From Bactrocera neohumeralis (Eukaryota > Arthropoda > Insecta > Diptera > Tephritidae): a DNA stretch of 64,000 nt. Below the pieces are notes generated by a model, which searched no databases, was not told the origin of the DNA, and saw only the letters and a program-made list of their open reading frames with translations. Location of the stretch: assembly GCF_024586455.1 (NCBI RefSeq), contig NC_065920.1, forward strand, positions 49,249,824 to 49,313,823, in the 5' to 3' direction. This document shows, one piece after another, positions 44,515-56,799 of this stretch. The position numbers were made by a program, and so were the translations under genes. The first letter of the stretch is position 1, and each line of letters begins with the position of its first letter.

Positions 44515-45683
44515 AATATAAGGATATCCTGTCATCAAACAAACAGTCGCCGCATTCACTACTAGCCTCCCACGTCACTGTTGACAGTCATAACTTCGAA
44601 GTTCTAGGTAATTTCGTTTATCTTGGAACCAATATTAACAGCAACAACAATGTCGGCCACGAAATAATAGGTTGTCAAAAAAGTCTTGCCGTATTTTCGC
44701 TAGTTGGCGCTGAAAGCGCGTAGTTCTAGTTTTATTCGTCGCATCGGGTCATGCTATACCTTTTTGGAAAGCTCATTTCACGTGCTGTTTGATTGATTGT
44801 CGATTCTTTTAAGTCGTTCGTGAGTTATAGTCGCAAACATGGAGCAAAATAAAGAGAAAATACGGCATATTTTACAGTACTACTACGATAAAGGCAAAAA
44901 TGCATCTCAAGCCGCCAATAAAATTTGTGCAGTTTATGGACCCGATACAGTTTCCATTTCCACCGCACAACGATGGTTTCAACGTTTTCGTTCTGGTGTA
45001 GAGGTGGTCGAAGATGCGCCACGCTCCGGAAGACCTGTCCTCGAAAATTGCGATAAAATCGCTGAATTGGTCGAAAGAGACCCTCATAGAGCTGGGCATG
45101 AGTCATCAAAAATTCATTTCAATTTCAATAAAAAAAAAAAATTCTATAAAAATACCGCAAGACTTTTTGACAACCCATTACAACACAGTATAACTCTTGC
45201 CAATAGGTGCTACTTCAGACTGTGTAGGCAATTGAGAAGGAAAGTCCTCTCGACAAAAACCAAACTCATTATTTCCGTCCTGCTATATGGTGCAGAGGCA
45301 TGGATGATGACAACAGCTGATGAGTCGACGTTACGAGTTTTCGAGAGAAAGGTTCTGCAAAAGAGTTATGGTCCTTTGCGCGTTGTCCACGGCGAATACC
45401 GCAGTCGATGGAACGATGAGCTGTATGAGATATACGACGACATTGACATAGTTCAGCAAATTAAAAGACAGCGACTACGCTGGCTAGGTCATGTCGTCCG
45501 AATGAACGAAAACATTCCAGCTCTGAAAGTATTCGATACAGGCACAGGTGGAGAAGGACCTGGCTTCGCTTGAAGTCTCCAATTGGCGCCACCTTGCGAA
45601 AAGAAGAAACGACTGGCGCGCTGTTGTTAATCCGGCTATAACCGCGTAAGCGGTGTCTACGGCAGTAAAGAAGAAGAAGAAGG
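44515..45683 (+). mobile_element. RTE-like retrotransposon 3' half, interrupted by a mariner
   Basis: Left piece 44515-44669 encodes SHVTVDSHNFEVLGNFVYLG; right piece 45176-45683 continues ITLANRCYFRLCRQLRRKVL, then ISVLLYGAEAWMMTTADES, RWNDELYEIYDDIDI and RLRWLGHVVRMNENIPALKV. The frame resumes across the mariner insertion. The end reads ACCGCGTAAGCGGTGTCTAC and then AAAGAAGAAGAAGAAGG, showing the element's 3' tail is a short AAG repeat. Confidence 0.9.
44670..45175 (+). mobile_element. Internally deleted mariner (506 bp) inserted in an RTE-like element
   Basis: The left end is GGTTGTCAAAAAAGTCTTGC, after a TA at 44668. The right end is the inverse, GCAAGACTTTTTGACAACC. An open frame from 44839 encodes the mariner DNA-binding region: MEQNKEKIRHILQYYYDKGK, NASQAANKICAVYGPDTV, QRWFQRFRSGVEVVEDAPRS and GRP, up to about residue 90, then deletion to the 3' end. 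The whole catalytic domain is missing. A clear second TA is not adjacent to the right end (CATTA follows). Confidence 0.88.
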
Positions 45684-46639
45684 ATCAGTACTTATTAATG
45701 ACTACTTACATATATACGGAAAATATTTTTTAATAATAATGTGCTAAAAGTGGTTAATATCGGATCAAGATTGTATTAATTCTCATTGCCTAATATTCCT
45801 GTTGACTTTACAAGTATAACGTATATATGGTAAATATGTACATAAGATGACTTTGCAAAATTAAGTGAACATATGGTTCGGGGAATCTTATGGACTGTAT
45901 GCCGAGATCATTTGTTAATATTTGAGTCATTTTAATAAAATTGCGTGGAACATGTTCTCTAACCTAATTTAGTTTAATATCAAATGTAAATGCAATTAGT
46001 CCAGACCTTCTCCTCGCCACCATTTAGAGTCCAACTTTATGGTTGTATATATCAGTATGTTTGATAATTTAATAATAAAATCAAATACTGTGATTAAGCG
46101 CTGATTATGATTAAATAGGTCTAGCATTTTTAACCACACTCCTAACAACAATAATTTTAATTGAAGATTTTGGATCTAGATTTTTGGAGGCGAGGGTACG
46201 ACGAAGATAGACGAAACGACAGAGCCGCTCGTGTTCGAATAACAGTTTGTTGTTAAACGATTCGGCATTCCTTTTCATTTTGAAATTATTTCCATCACTG
46301 CGATTGCGTTCGTTTCTTAATTACAACTGATTTTGACATTATGAATACAAACACTTCTTTTGTAAGAAGAAGATCGCTCCATATCGACACTACCTTCCAT
46401 AATTGAATCATGGTTCAGTTTCAATATGTTTGGGAATTTCAATTCTATGATTTATGTTTCACTTGTAATCTGCTGCCGCCCCTGGCTGTAACACCTTCTT
46501 TACAGTACGTCTTATGTTCGGCACTTAGTATCTTGCCAAACCTCACATATCGTCGGTTCCACGTTCTGATATATCATCCGATTGAGAAGCCAGCTGGCAG
46601 CGTCGAAGCGACTGACCGCTTTAACAGATTAGAGATTCC
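45684..46639. other. Unassigned intergenic DNA
   Basis: No coding frame with motif. Sequence after about 46150 may already belong to the BEL/Pao relic, though no domain is identifiable. Confidence 0.3.
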
Positions 46640-47989
46640 TTAAGTTGCAGGACAGGCTTCTTCTACTTCCATTCAAAATGACAGTCCATTTAGCCTTCGC
46701 GAAGTCAGGTGATTATCGAATGCTGTATTTGGTCTTGTTGTCTCATTAGCAACGTTATCTTCTGACAGTATCCAACGCCAGTCTCTAGCGGGAAGAATTT
46801 CTATGACTCGATGTGCTAGAAATGGTTTGTAGCAACGCGTTCCTAATCTAATTCAATTCAGAACAATTTTGGGATCGCTCCACTTCAATCGCTTTTTGGC
46901 TGCAACTGAATGATCTTTAATAGTTTCTAGTAGTTGTGTTCCTAAGACGGCTGCTTGCAATTTAAGGCTCAGAATTGTCATTGGTTTTAGTGGAGCGCAC
47001 CTCGTTTTGCCACATACGAGTACGACGCAAACTTTGTTATCTGTATACTTTGCTACCAAGTAGACTACGACTGCAAATAAACCACTGGTATCTACGAAAA
47101 TATGAAGTTGCACTTTGGCAGGCGGTCCACGGGCAAAATAGTGATGAGTTACTCGAAAATTCAAGACATTTTTCAACTGACAGCGCCACTTGTTCCACAC
47201 TTGGCATATACATTCGGGCAGTGGCTCGTAACGCTACGATTCGCGCACCATTAATTTCGCGTTTACCATTAATTTGAATTTGATAGTTGCGTTATCAGTA
47301 GCAGCTCTTCCATCCATCTACTGTAGGGAATGCTCTGCTTGGGTGTCTCTTTATTCCAAGCTGCTCAATCGATCATAGTTACCGATGAATCTTCATTTAG
47401 TAGAGCGAAAGTCCTAACACGAGCTTTGTGACTATGCACTGTAACTGGAACTATTTTAAGTATCATTTTTTGTTTTTTTCTTTGCACTGGCTGTATACAT
47501 ATACAACTGAGTAATGTATGGTCTTTGGTTGGTCTAGGTGCAACTTTGACATTTTGACATTCTTCTCGGTGGCTCGTGTAACAGTTTAATACTTTTGACA
47601 TCCGCTTGTGCAGATTTCACAATCGAAGATGTAGTATCTAATATGGCATGGTGGAAATATAATTTCCTTTGAATGAGTCCGCCCACTGTCTTGTACTGTA
47701 TATATTATATCTACTGTACTCTACTAAGCCGTGTGCTGAAATCTTTAATTGTGAGATATATCTGTAAGTCTTCTACCTTGACGGAGAAGTTATACATTTT
47801 GTCGACGGCAGATCCTGATATAAATGTTATCTCCCGTACTTGGCGCAACTGACATTTGATGAGTAATTCTGGATGGCCGAATCGAAATCGCAAAGTGTTC
47901 ATAACGGTAGAAACATGCACTGCCTCTCTAGCCGCACCCTTTAAGCAGACGTTGAGTGTTTTCGAAATTTTAGTAGTTGCATGCTGCAA
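46640..47989 (-). mobile_element. BEL/Pao LTR retrotransposon relic, rearranged
   Basis: Minus-strand pieces appear in gag-protease-RNase H order. A gag-like part is at 47989-47711 (CLKGAAREAV, LRFRFGHPELLIKCQLRQVR). A protease-like part is at about 47480-47365 (ILKIVPVTV, then FALLNEDSSVTMID, the expected D(E)GSS context). RNase H and the following region (47200-46660) read QLHIFVDTSGLFAVVVYLVA, GKTRCAPLKPMTIL and LQAAVLGTQLLETI, continuing to DWRWILSEDNVANE. RT is missing and many frames are broken. No LTR pair was seen. It is a dead fossil. Confidence 0.85.
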
Positions 47990-48254
47990 TTGACTAAGCG
48001 AATATAGGCGTCTTCTTGATTTTTTCTTGATATTGTAAGCAGATAATATAACGTTAGCTGTTGGTCGCGACTATAATGAAGTTGAAGGCATAGTATTTAT
48101 CGAAGATGCGGTGGCTGTGAAGATCGGCGGTGTAATACTTTCATAAAGGCACTGAGTAAACGTATGTGTGGTGGCTGTATACGTTGACGTAGACTATGGT
48201 ATCTATGGTACAACGGGATCCACTGAGATTTGACGATGTAGAGGTGTTCTGATG

Positions 48255-48930
48255 TTGGTCCAAAGGTGCCATACTAATATTAATTAATTCTCGATTTTTG
48301 TACTGGAAAGTGAAATATTCAGATGGAATTTTAAATTGTGTTATAAGAGAAGTAGGCGTGGTTGTAGTCCGGTTTTGCATAGTTTCACACTGTAACTGGG
48401 AATGTTCTTAAAATGATACGTACTTTACCTTAGCCGAAATCGGTTGGTAGGGTTCCGAGATATGGAATTTACCAAATCACATTGTCCAATTTTCACACCG
48501 GCTCTCATAAAGCCTTTTCATACCATCTTGGAGGTAAAATTTAAAGTCTCTGTCGTATTTAGTTATTGATTAATCGCGCTTCTAGTAGTTTTTAACAGTA
48601 CCGTTATATGGGAAGTGGGCGGGGTTATCTTTCGATTTCATCCATTTTCACACTTTCGATGGAAGTTCTTTAGTAATTTTTTTTTTGAACCAAGGAACCC
48701 ACATACCAAGTTTCATCAAAATATCTCAAGTTTTACTCAAAATACAGCTTGTACGGACAGATGGACGGACAGATGGACAGTCCCCGGATTTCAACTTTTC
48801 TCGTCATCCTGATTATTTATATATTCATACCCTATATCTATGTATCTCGAGTAGTTTTAGGTGACACGTACAACCGTTAGGTGAACAAAACTAAAATACT
48901 CTGTAGCAACTGATTGCAAGAGTACAAAAA
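48255..48930. repeat. Dispersed repeat family A, copy without the transposon insertion
   Basis: Contains the uninterrupted target (GTATTTAGTTATTGATTAAT, then CGCGCTTCTAGTAG) that is split in the copy at 22260-24955. It ends in TTGCAAGAGTACAAAA at 48930. Confidence 0.75.
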
Positions 48931-49024
48931 TACCGAACAAAGAGTTTGTCTTAAATTTTTGTATTTCTAACCAAATTTCGTATGCGGAATCGTTGTGAAT
49001 GTTGGAATAGGCTTAAGGTGATTC

Positions 49025-49600
49025 AGTTTTATCAAGAACTGAAGACAACCGATGAAAAAGCTTAAAAAGTGAAGTAAGTATATGGTGCTTGAAAACCGTC
49101 AGGCAAGTGTTAGAGAGATGGCAAGAGAGCTTGACATCTCTCGCGAGTCCGTTCGAATGATTTTGGTGGATATTTTGGGTGTGAATGGGGTTCTTGCTCG
49201 ACTTGTCCTAAAAAAGCTGATTTTTTTTTTAAAGAATACCGTAAACAGATTTCTTTGGATATGCCATATATTAATCGTGCAAATTCCGATACCACATGCA
49301 TGGAGAACGTTATAACTGCCTATTAGACATGAGTTTGATGATGAGTTTATGGGTTTGACAAGCAACTCAACAAGCAATCGAAATGGAACCCGTTTTCAGT
49401 CAATCGAGGAGATAAAACAAAATTTGCTTAAGGAGCTGAAGACCATTTCAAAAAGTGCTTAAGAAAATAGTTTCGAGGACTGGAAAAATCGTTGGCAAAA
49501 GTGTATTACATTTGCTGGGGATTTTGAAGGCGACAAAATAACTATTGATGAATATTAAATATTTTGCATTTTATTTACACCCTCCGGGTACTTTTTTGTC
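49025..49600 (+). mobile_element. mariner relic (irritans-like), internally deleted
   Basis: Plus-strand frames read NRQASVREMARELDISRESV, then RMILVDILGVNGVLARLVLK and a FF-K-EYRKQ-SLDM segment (49081-49310). After a deletion the C-terminus follows: QSIEEIKQNLLKELKTISKS, stop, SFEDWKNRWQKCI, ending GDKITIDEY near 49556. Frameshifts and stops make it inactive. Confidence 0.8.
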
Positions 49601-51637
49601 ACATGTACTCGTATTAGCTGATTTCTGCCAGTTACCATATCTATGATAAAAATTAGCTAATCAAAAACTTTTTTGTGACCCGTGTACAAAAAACGTACAA
49701 GAATTTCAGAACTTGATTTGAAAAGGAATGCAAGAATTTATCCGACTCAGCAACACCAGAAGAGGATTTTCCGCTAATTAGCAACAGAGGTCTACGGGTG
49801 TAGACTCCGTCTAAGCACCAATAGAGAAGCTGTTATTAATACGAAAAAAAATTCACTAGTTTGAACACAGCCTAACGAATTGAGCTCCTCCGTAATTTGA
49901 GAAATCCCCCCGTAAAGTTGGAAACAAAGAAAACAATACGATTTATTGCGTTATATTTTTTCCAAAAAGAAAATCTTTATTCTTATTTCTCTTTTTTTAT
50001 TTTCTTAATTAATTTTTTTCTCACTTCTTATTCTTTTCATCAATTTCATAAACTAATTTTATGCTAATACCTTTAGTTAAATTATTTTAATATTTCTTGT
50101 TTTAATTATCGTCAATGTGACGAAACAGTTTTTTGTCTGTCAATAACGATCGATCGACAACAGACCTTGTATGCATTACAACATATTTGCCATTTTAATT
50201 TTATACTTATATTTTAAATTAAGTTATAATTAATTGTCTGTATTTGGTTTTAGTTTTATGCTTTTAATTTTTTTTACATGCAATTTAGTATTTGGTACCT
50301 TTGTTTTGTATTTCCTTTTTTATTTCTGCTTTATTTCAAACAAAAAAAAAAAAATTATTTAAAATTTAATAATATCAAATTAGCCATACATTTTTATTTT
50401 TTTAATTAATTATCAAATAAGCTATTTATTACGTAATTAAAAACAATAAAAATTATAAGCTCAACAGTGGATATGTCAAATAAAACACTGAAGTGTCAAA
50501 ATTATGGCGGGATGCTTAGGTGTTTGTAAAAACTTATGAATTGTCAGCTGTTTATAGTTATTTTTATGGTGGGTTGGGTTTTTAATTCTTCAGGTTTTTA
50601 AATAATTTTTTGTATTTTGTATGTGCAGTGTAGTTAGGCTCAAATGAATTAGTTTAACAATTGATTTCATTAAAAATAAATTGCATTATTTGTAGCGCAG
50701 GTTTAATTCTCTTTTAATGTGTATTTATTTCTAAACATTTCTTATTTTCACAAACAGTTTTCCAAACTGTTATCCTTAATTGGAATGACTGATTCGTGCA
50801 AATCATAACAATTAATTAACACTCTGTCTAGTTCTAACCTATTATTCGGTTAGAGGTTTTCAAATATCCTAAAAATTACTTACTTATTGCAAAACAATTA
50901 ATATTTTCCGTGTACACTCCATCGTATGCGCTTTATTTACTAACCTTTATGTTAACATATACAGTTATATATGTTTTAAATACACCTTTTGGAAATTATT
51001 TTATTTTCTGTGCAAATTCGACATATTCGTGATAAGTTCCATACGCCATTTTGCAGTAACAAAAGATACAGAAAAAGTAAAAAAAAAATTTACAGGGTGT
51101 CATTGTATAGTCTACTTTCATAAAATCTTACAACTTTCGAAATAACATTCTAATTATCAATTAAATAAAATGTGGTTCATTTATATTCAGAAATATTAAA
51201 AATTTACTCTACTTTGGACCCTGTTTAAATGCTAACTTATTAGTTAATAAAAATCACTGAAATTCGGTTGTATTGCTTTTAATTATTCTAATGAAATGAT
51301 GTCAAACTCGTTTTTAAAAAGTGAAGTGCAGCATTATAAGACGCTCAAGCAAAAAATATATTGAAAATTTCAACTTTACAATTAAATAATTTTAGCACCT
51401 TTCATCTAAAAAATGGTAAAAATAGTTACTAAATTTGCAATCAGTTGAAATTTCAATTTTCGCAACTCAAATTTGAGCTCAATTAACGCCGTAATGAGTT
51501 CATATATGATATAATTTATATTCAATTATATATTACCAGCAAAATTAAAAGCTGTACCGTTCTACTCAATAAACTTATTAATTGCGTAAGTTTCTGATGA
51601 TCCTGCCTAGTTAAGCGAATATCCAAAATTTATTTAC
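49601..51637. other. Long non-coding AT-rich stretch, T-rich on the plus strand
   Basis: No coding frame or repeat family is seen. Poly-T and poly-A tracts abound around 49975-50400. The plus strand is markedly T-rich in 49960-50760, which would suit an intron or UTR of a minus-strand gene, but no exon is visible. Confidence 0.35.
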
Positions 51638-51957
51638 ACGATTTAAAAGTGGTGATTTTCGATAGTGACTGGTGGTGAAAAATTTATATATTACGTCAAC
51701 CCTAGACACACAAAATCATATCCGAAATCTCGCTACGCAACCAAATCAAAAACCATCATGAGAACGTTTGGTCTCATTTTGCAAGATCCGTCAGGAATTA
51801 TTTGGAAATTTTGCCTCACCCGCCTTAAAACACAGACCTTGCCTGTTCTGACTACCATTTGTTCCGGTCGATGCAGAACGTACTCGCTGGAATGCGGTTC
51901 ACATCAGAATAGGGTATTAAAAATTGGCTTGATTGCCTTTGAGATCGGAAAATGTTA
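51638..51957 (+). mobile_element. mariner relic with two internal deletions
   Basis: RFKSGDF (51642) jumps directly to IVTGGEKFIYYVNPRHTKSY, then GIIWKFCLTRLKTQTLP, then another jump to bases that in a shifted frame read DYHLFRSMQNVLAGMRFTSE and KNWLDC. The last block is the mariner region with the final catalytic Asp and the helix after it. The intact middle (about residues 70-160 and 215-285) is missing. Confidence 0.75.
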
Positions 51958-52410
51958 AAGCTTCACGTGTGTAATATTATGAATAATGCTATTGTACAAG
52001 TCTTTCCTAAATTAAATTAAATTTTGAAAAAGAAAATCCCGAATATAGTTAAACAGTCAATATGTGAGTTATATTAATTCTAAAAAAAATATTTTGTTCG
52101 TGCAATTTTATGCTGGTTTTAAAAAAAACAAAATGTTTTGACTTGGCATCCTTGACATTTAGTTGTTACTTATCAATATCTTGTCTGTATTTCAGTTTCG
52201 AATTTATTTTTCTGTAAAAAAAATATTAGCAAGTTTATTTATGCTTATAAATCGATGGATACCTATATAAAAAATTACTTGCCCACTTTTGTTCGGGATA
52301 AATTTCTAAACTACTGAACCGATTTCAGTAAAAGTTAGCACGCTGTGTCCAATTTGGTCCCACTTAAGGGATAGCATATATTATATTAATAATAATAAGT
52401 AATAGAATAA
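51958..52410. other. Non-coding spacer
   Basis: AT-rich sequence without recognisable features between two mariner copies. Confidence 0.35.
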
Positions 52411-52412
52411 TA

Positions 52413-53705
52413 CGGAGGCTGCTATATATATTTCTGGCCTAGGCAACACTAAGTGTTGCTAGGTGCAATCTGACATTTCCATTGGAAAGTTTGACATTTT
52501 TTAGCATAACATCACTCAGAACGTTTTGTCATTTAATCGTGAATTGTTTTATTTACAGGGAATTAAAATATTCATCTCGGCCAAAAAATGGAATTAACTC
52601 GTGAACATTTTCGTGCGATCATTTTTCACAACTTTCGACGTGGATTATCACGACAAGAGTGCATCGATGAACTAAAATCTTTGTATGGCTATGAAGCACC
52701 ATCCTATAGCACTGTGAAAAACTGGTACAACGAATTCAATCGTGGCCGACGCTCTCAAAGACGAATTCCGTGAAGATTGTCCAAAAACAGCCGTTGTGCC
52801 AGAAATCATCGATGCCGTTCGTGAACTGATAATGCAAGACCGTCATGTAACATACCTTCAGATAGAGGCATGCATATGCATTTCTCCCACCAGCATACAT
52901 TCGATATTGCATGAATACCTGGCCGTAAAAAAGGTTTGTTCTCGTTGAATCCCGCACAATTTAACAATCGCTCAGAAAAAGGCTCGTGTTGATTGGTGTA
53001 AAGAAATGCTGGAAAAATACGATCGCGGTGCTTCAAAAGACGTTTATAAGATCGTCAAAGGTGACGAATCATGGATCTATGCGTATGAGCCCGAAACAAA
53101 ACAGCAATCGACCGTGTGGGTCTTCCAAGACGAGCCAAATCCAACGAAAGTTGTTCGTGGAAGAAGCACTTCGAAGCAAATGGTCGCCTGTTTCTTCGGC
53201 AAAACTGGTCATGTGGCGACTGTTCCGCTTGAGCAACGTAGGACGGTCAATTCTGAGTGGTACACCACCATTTGTTTGCCTGAAGTCTTCGGAGAAATTC
53301 GAAAAACGAACAAGAGAAGACGAATCATTGTGCACCATGACAATGCGAGCTCTCACACATCGGCTCAAACCAGCGCCTTTTTGACCGGCCAAAACGTCGA
53401 ATTGATGGGTCATCCGCCGTCCAGCCCTGACTTGGCACCCAATGACTTCTTTTTATTCCCACACATCAAGAAAATAATGCGTGGTCAACGATTTTCGTCG
53501 CCAGAAGATGCTATTGAAGCATTCAAAAACCATGTTTTGGAGGTGTCTCAATCGGAGTGAAAAAAATGCTTCGAAAATTGGTTTGAGCGCATGAAAAGTG
53601 TATAAATCTTAATGGAGAATATTTTGAAAAACAATAAAACCATTTTCGTTGATAAATATTCCTATTTTCATTATTAGGCCAGAAATATATATTTAGCAGC
53701 CCTCG
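52413..53705 (+). mobile_element. Full-length mariner element with inverted repeats and TA duplication
   Basis: Length is 1,293 bases. TA dinucleotides lie at 52411-52412 and 53706-53707. Terminal repeats are CGGAGGCTGCTATATATATT at the left and, inverted, CGAGGGCTGCTAAATATATA at the right, both continuing TTTCTGGCCTA. The interior holds one transposase gene with few lesions. It is the youngest-looking DNA transposon here. Confidence 0.93.
52588..53605 (+). pseudogene. mariner transposase, nearly intact
   Basis: Starts MELTREHFRAIIFHNFRRGL and covers both helix-turn-helix motifs and the DD34D core: GDESWIY with the first Asp, HHDNASSHTS with the second, and SPDLAPNDFF with the third, exactly 34 residues apart. 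Lesions are few: a small indel near 52755 shifts frame (the frame resumes as LKDEFRE), a TGA at 52946 follows CSR where the family has W, and a TGA at 53558 precedes KKCFENWFERMKS, again at a usual Trp. The gene would otherwise be about 340 residues. Confidence 0.9.
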
Positions 53706-53707
53706 TA

Positions 53708-55880
53708 ACTAATCTAAACTTTATTATTTCCACAGACAAATATTTGTATCAAGCACAAAATAATAATCAAAAAGATGAAACATGTTTTTCGAAAACATTT
53801 GTGAATAATAGTTTCTAATTTTTAAGTCACACATTGTACGCATTTGACACCCTGTAACTAACATAAACTTAATTATTGATTAATTGGAGCCTGTGCTTGT
53901 TGTGTATTATTTAAACAAGTGTACCGCCTAACAGTAGCTTTGTGGAAATCAGTTCGTAGAATTTCTTTTTCAACACTATTTTATTTTTATAAGTATGCTG
54001 ATAACAGTTTTAATCTAAATTATTCCGTTTCACTTATTCATTTTGCCTATGCAATCATATATTTATTAAACTAGCAACAACAATCATATATAAAAATTAT
54101 ATATATATTTATATATATTTTTTATCAATGGCATATCTTACTTTGCATACACGCCGTACTTTAATTTGAATTCGCAAATGATTTTGAGACTGCGCATTAT
54201 ACATAATTCAGCATCGATGTTTAAGTATTTTAAATTGAAAATATACAGTGTACGTGAAAAGTTGGTGTGCAATTAGTTGTATGCATGTATGTGTGGTTGT
54301 TTCATTTGTGTAATTTTTCTCCATATTTAATTGAATGTCTTAAAATGTCTTAAAATATTTTCAAAAATATTCAACTTCTATGCTGCTTACATACATAATA
54401 ATTTATAAGTTAGTTGCGTACTTTTCCCCACCCTATACATTAAGTGTGTATGTATGTATATTATTAACTGCCACAGTTTGTCAATTAAATTCGTCTTTGG
54501 TATCCTTTTTCGGCTGTGATTGGTTTTGTTTTATATTTTTTCATATATATATATTTTTGTAATTTTTGGAAAAGGACGCGCTTTAGCTCTAACTTATTGT
54601 TAAATAGTATTTTTTAAGTAGTTTGCTAATACTTAGTAAGTTAAGATTTCAGTAAGAGTTAGCTCTAAGATTTTATGCTTAACATGTAGACAGTTTCATA
54701 GAAAAGTGTATTGCTAATTAAAAGTTTGCTTCACATACTTCTTTCGTTATTATCAAAAAGAAAAGAATACAACACATACATACAAACACGCGTATAATAA
54801 ATATTTTTATAAAAATTTGCTAAGACTTCTTCGTATTGAAAGACATTAGTATGTAGTATATATGAGTGTAAGTGTATACCTTTGGGTAGTGCTACGCAGT
54901 GTACGCGCAGCTAACTAACTATACATACACTTGTGCGCAAGAAATATGCATGCTACCTATTTGTTTGCACAAAAAAATGTCACGATTTCTTGTAAAAGTT
55001 AGTATTTAGTGTAATTAGGATACCCAATAAGTACTAAGCATTATTGCAACATATTTGTTATAGTTGTTGATTTTACTTTTCTCTCCGCTTTGGTATACGC
55101 AAATGAGCTCGGGGTCTACAATCATACATATACTAAATGTTGTATATATATAGACTTACAGATAAATAGTTATAAATATTTTACAATGCAAAAGTAATTA
55201 CTTAAGTTTTTTAGGAAAGTATTACATACATATATGTACTTATACGAGTATTTATGTACCTTTTATGAAAAGTGTGGGTCTCGTCGTAAACAACCTTGAT
55301 TTTTTGTTCATTGTTCTTGAAAAATTTGATTGCAAAATTTGTTGCTTTAAAAAAGTATTATAACTATTAAAGTACACAGTTGTCAGTTAAGTTTTTTTTT
55401 ATCATTTATCTGGTGGAGGGATTTTCATTACAAACGCAAATAAGTGGGGATCGTGTTCGTTTCATGCTTTAATTGTGGAGAAGCTTATTTAAATTTCAAT
55501 AAAATTTTGTGTGTGTAAATGTGTATATATATTTGTTATTCTAATTGAATTTTGTGACCTGAAAGAGCACAAATTAGTCTAAGTTTAGAGCGCGTTTGAC
55601 TGTAGTAGATAAAATGCATAGCAAGCTCAAGATTTTTAGCGTCTCTGTACGCCTACATGTTTTAGGTTTCTACATAAAGCGATACCGAATCGATGGGAAT
55701 AGATTTGGACTGAATGTAGAGAGCTTCGCCAATGTGGTGATGGAAAAAAGTAAGAGAAAAATACATAGAAAAATGAATAATAAAAAAAAACTATAAAAAA
55801 GTAAGAGAAAAGATATATATAAATGAAAAATAAAAATATATATATGTATATAAATGAAAAATAAAAATAAAAAACTAAAA
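53708..55880. other. Long non-coding AT-rich stretch
   Basis: No supportable gene. Poly-T/A tracts and CATA/TATG microsatellite are frequent, with a purine-rich AAAAATAAAAATA region at 55790-55870. The only longer frames are low-complexity. Confidence 0.35.
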
Positions 55881-56061
55881 AAATATAACTATGATTAAAA
55901 CGAAAAATAATTGTATTCAATCACTATACCAGCTATTATTATATTAAGTATCAAGCGTATGAGGAAAATTTTTTAGAAAATATCAAGCTAAACTGAACTA
56001 AAAATATAACTATGATTAAAACGAAAAATAATTGTATTCAATTACTATATCAGCTTTTAAT
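55881..56061 (+). repeat. Tandem duplication of about 121 bases
   Basis: AAATATAACTATGATTAAAA, then CGAAAAATAATTGTATTCAA occurs at 55881 and at 56002. Copies differ at a few positions (CACTATACC against TACTATATC). Confidence 0.75.
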
Positions 56062-56129
56062 GATATTATATTAAAACCGTATCAAGAAAATTGCGGTATT
56101 TTCTTTTGAATAAGTTGCGAAAACACGTA

Positions 56130-56450
56130 AAGTTGAACATAGTGGGGTCAACAAAAAAGAATGCAGAAATCGTAGCTTTATATAAAATAAATTATCCAAA
56201 GGTCAAATAGCTTATACGTATTTTAATTGATTAGCTCGAAAAAAAAGCAGTGGACGTCCGAAAACAGTAAAACCTCGTCAAGAACGACAAATTAAACGGA
56301 TGTGCATTAGTGATCGCTTTCAATATGCTGGAACAATCAATGCAACATTTTATGAAACCACTGGGGAAATATAAATTGGAATTTTGAGAGAAGGCGTTTT
56401 GAGATCGAACCTCTCATCTCATATGGAGATGGGCAAAATGATATTTACCG
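56130..56450 (+). mobile_element. Tc1-like transposase N-terminal relic
   Basis: The plus strand reads STKKNAEIVALYKI, then stops, SSGRPKTVKPRQERQIKRMC and ISDRFQYAGTINATFYETTG. The SGRPKTVKPRQERQIKR segment is the GRPR-like motif and second helix-turn-helix of Tc1 transposases. Stops interrupt it, and nothing of the catalytic core follows. Confidence 0.6.
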
Positions 56451-56799
56451 TACTGTTCCGGTCTAAATAGGTTTCCGCAGACCTTTTCGAAATTAAATTA
56501 CTTGGCTACCCTAGTAATACACTTTTTAGTATCTTCGTCTTTTAGACTCGTATATGTATGTATATTGAAAGGCCAGAAAAGGTTAAAATATTTTACCGTT
56601 GAATTTTTTAAATCACTTCGGCGATGCCTAATTTTTCGACATTTTAATGTTACCTTTATGCGATAAGCATTAAGATCCGTTTCATAAACCGTTTCAATCA
56701 ACTTTTAAAACAAAAATAATTTTTTTTTTTTTTTTTATTTAAAATATCGTAACACAGTAAAGAACCTGTTAAATATGCCGAAGGTACGACGAAAAGTCT

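Noticed and set aside
46410..46643. 77-codon plus-strand frame next to the BEL/Pao relic
   Set aside because: Antisense to probable retrotransposon remains, no motif.
46640..48930. Possible LTR pair around the BEL/Pao relic
   Set aside because: No matching direct repeats were found; the right flank is family A repeat.
55596..55796. 66-codon plus-strand frame ending in Lys-rich run
   Set aside because: Ends in an AAAAATAAAA low-complexity region with no recognisable fold.
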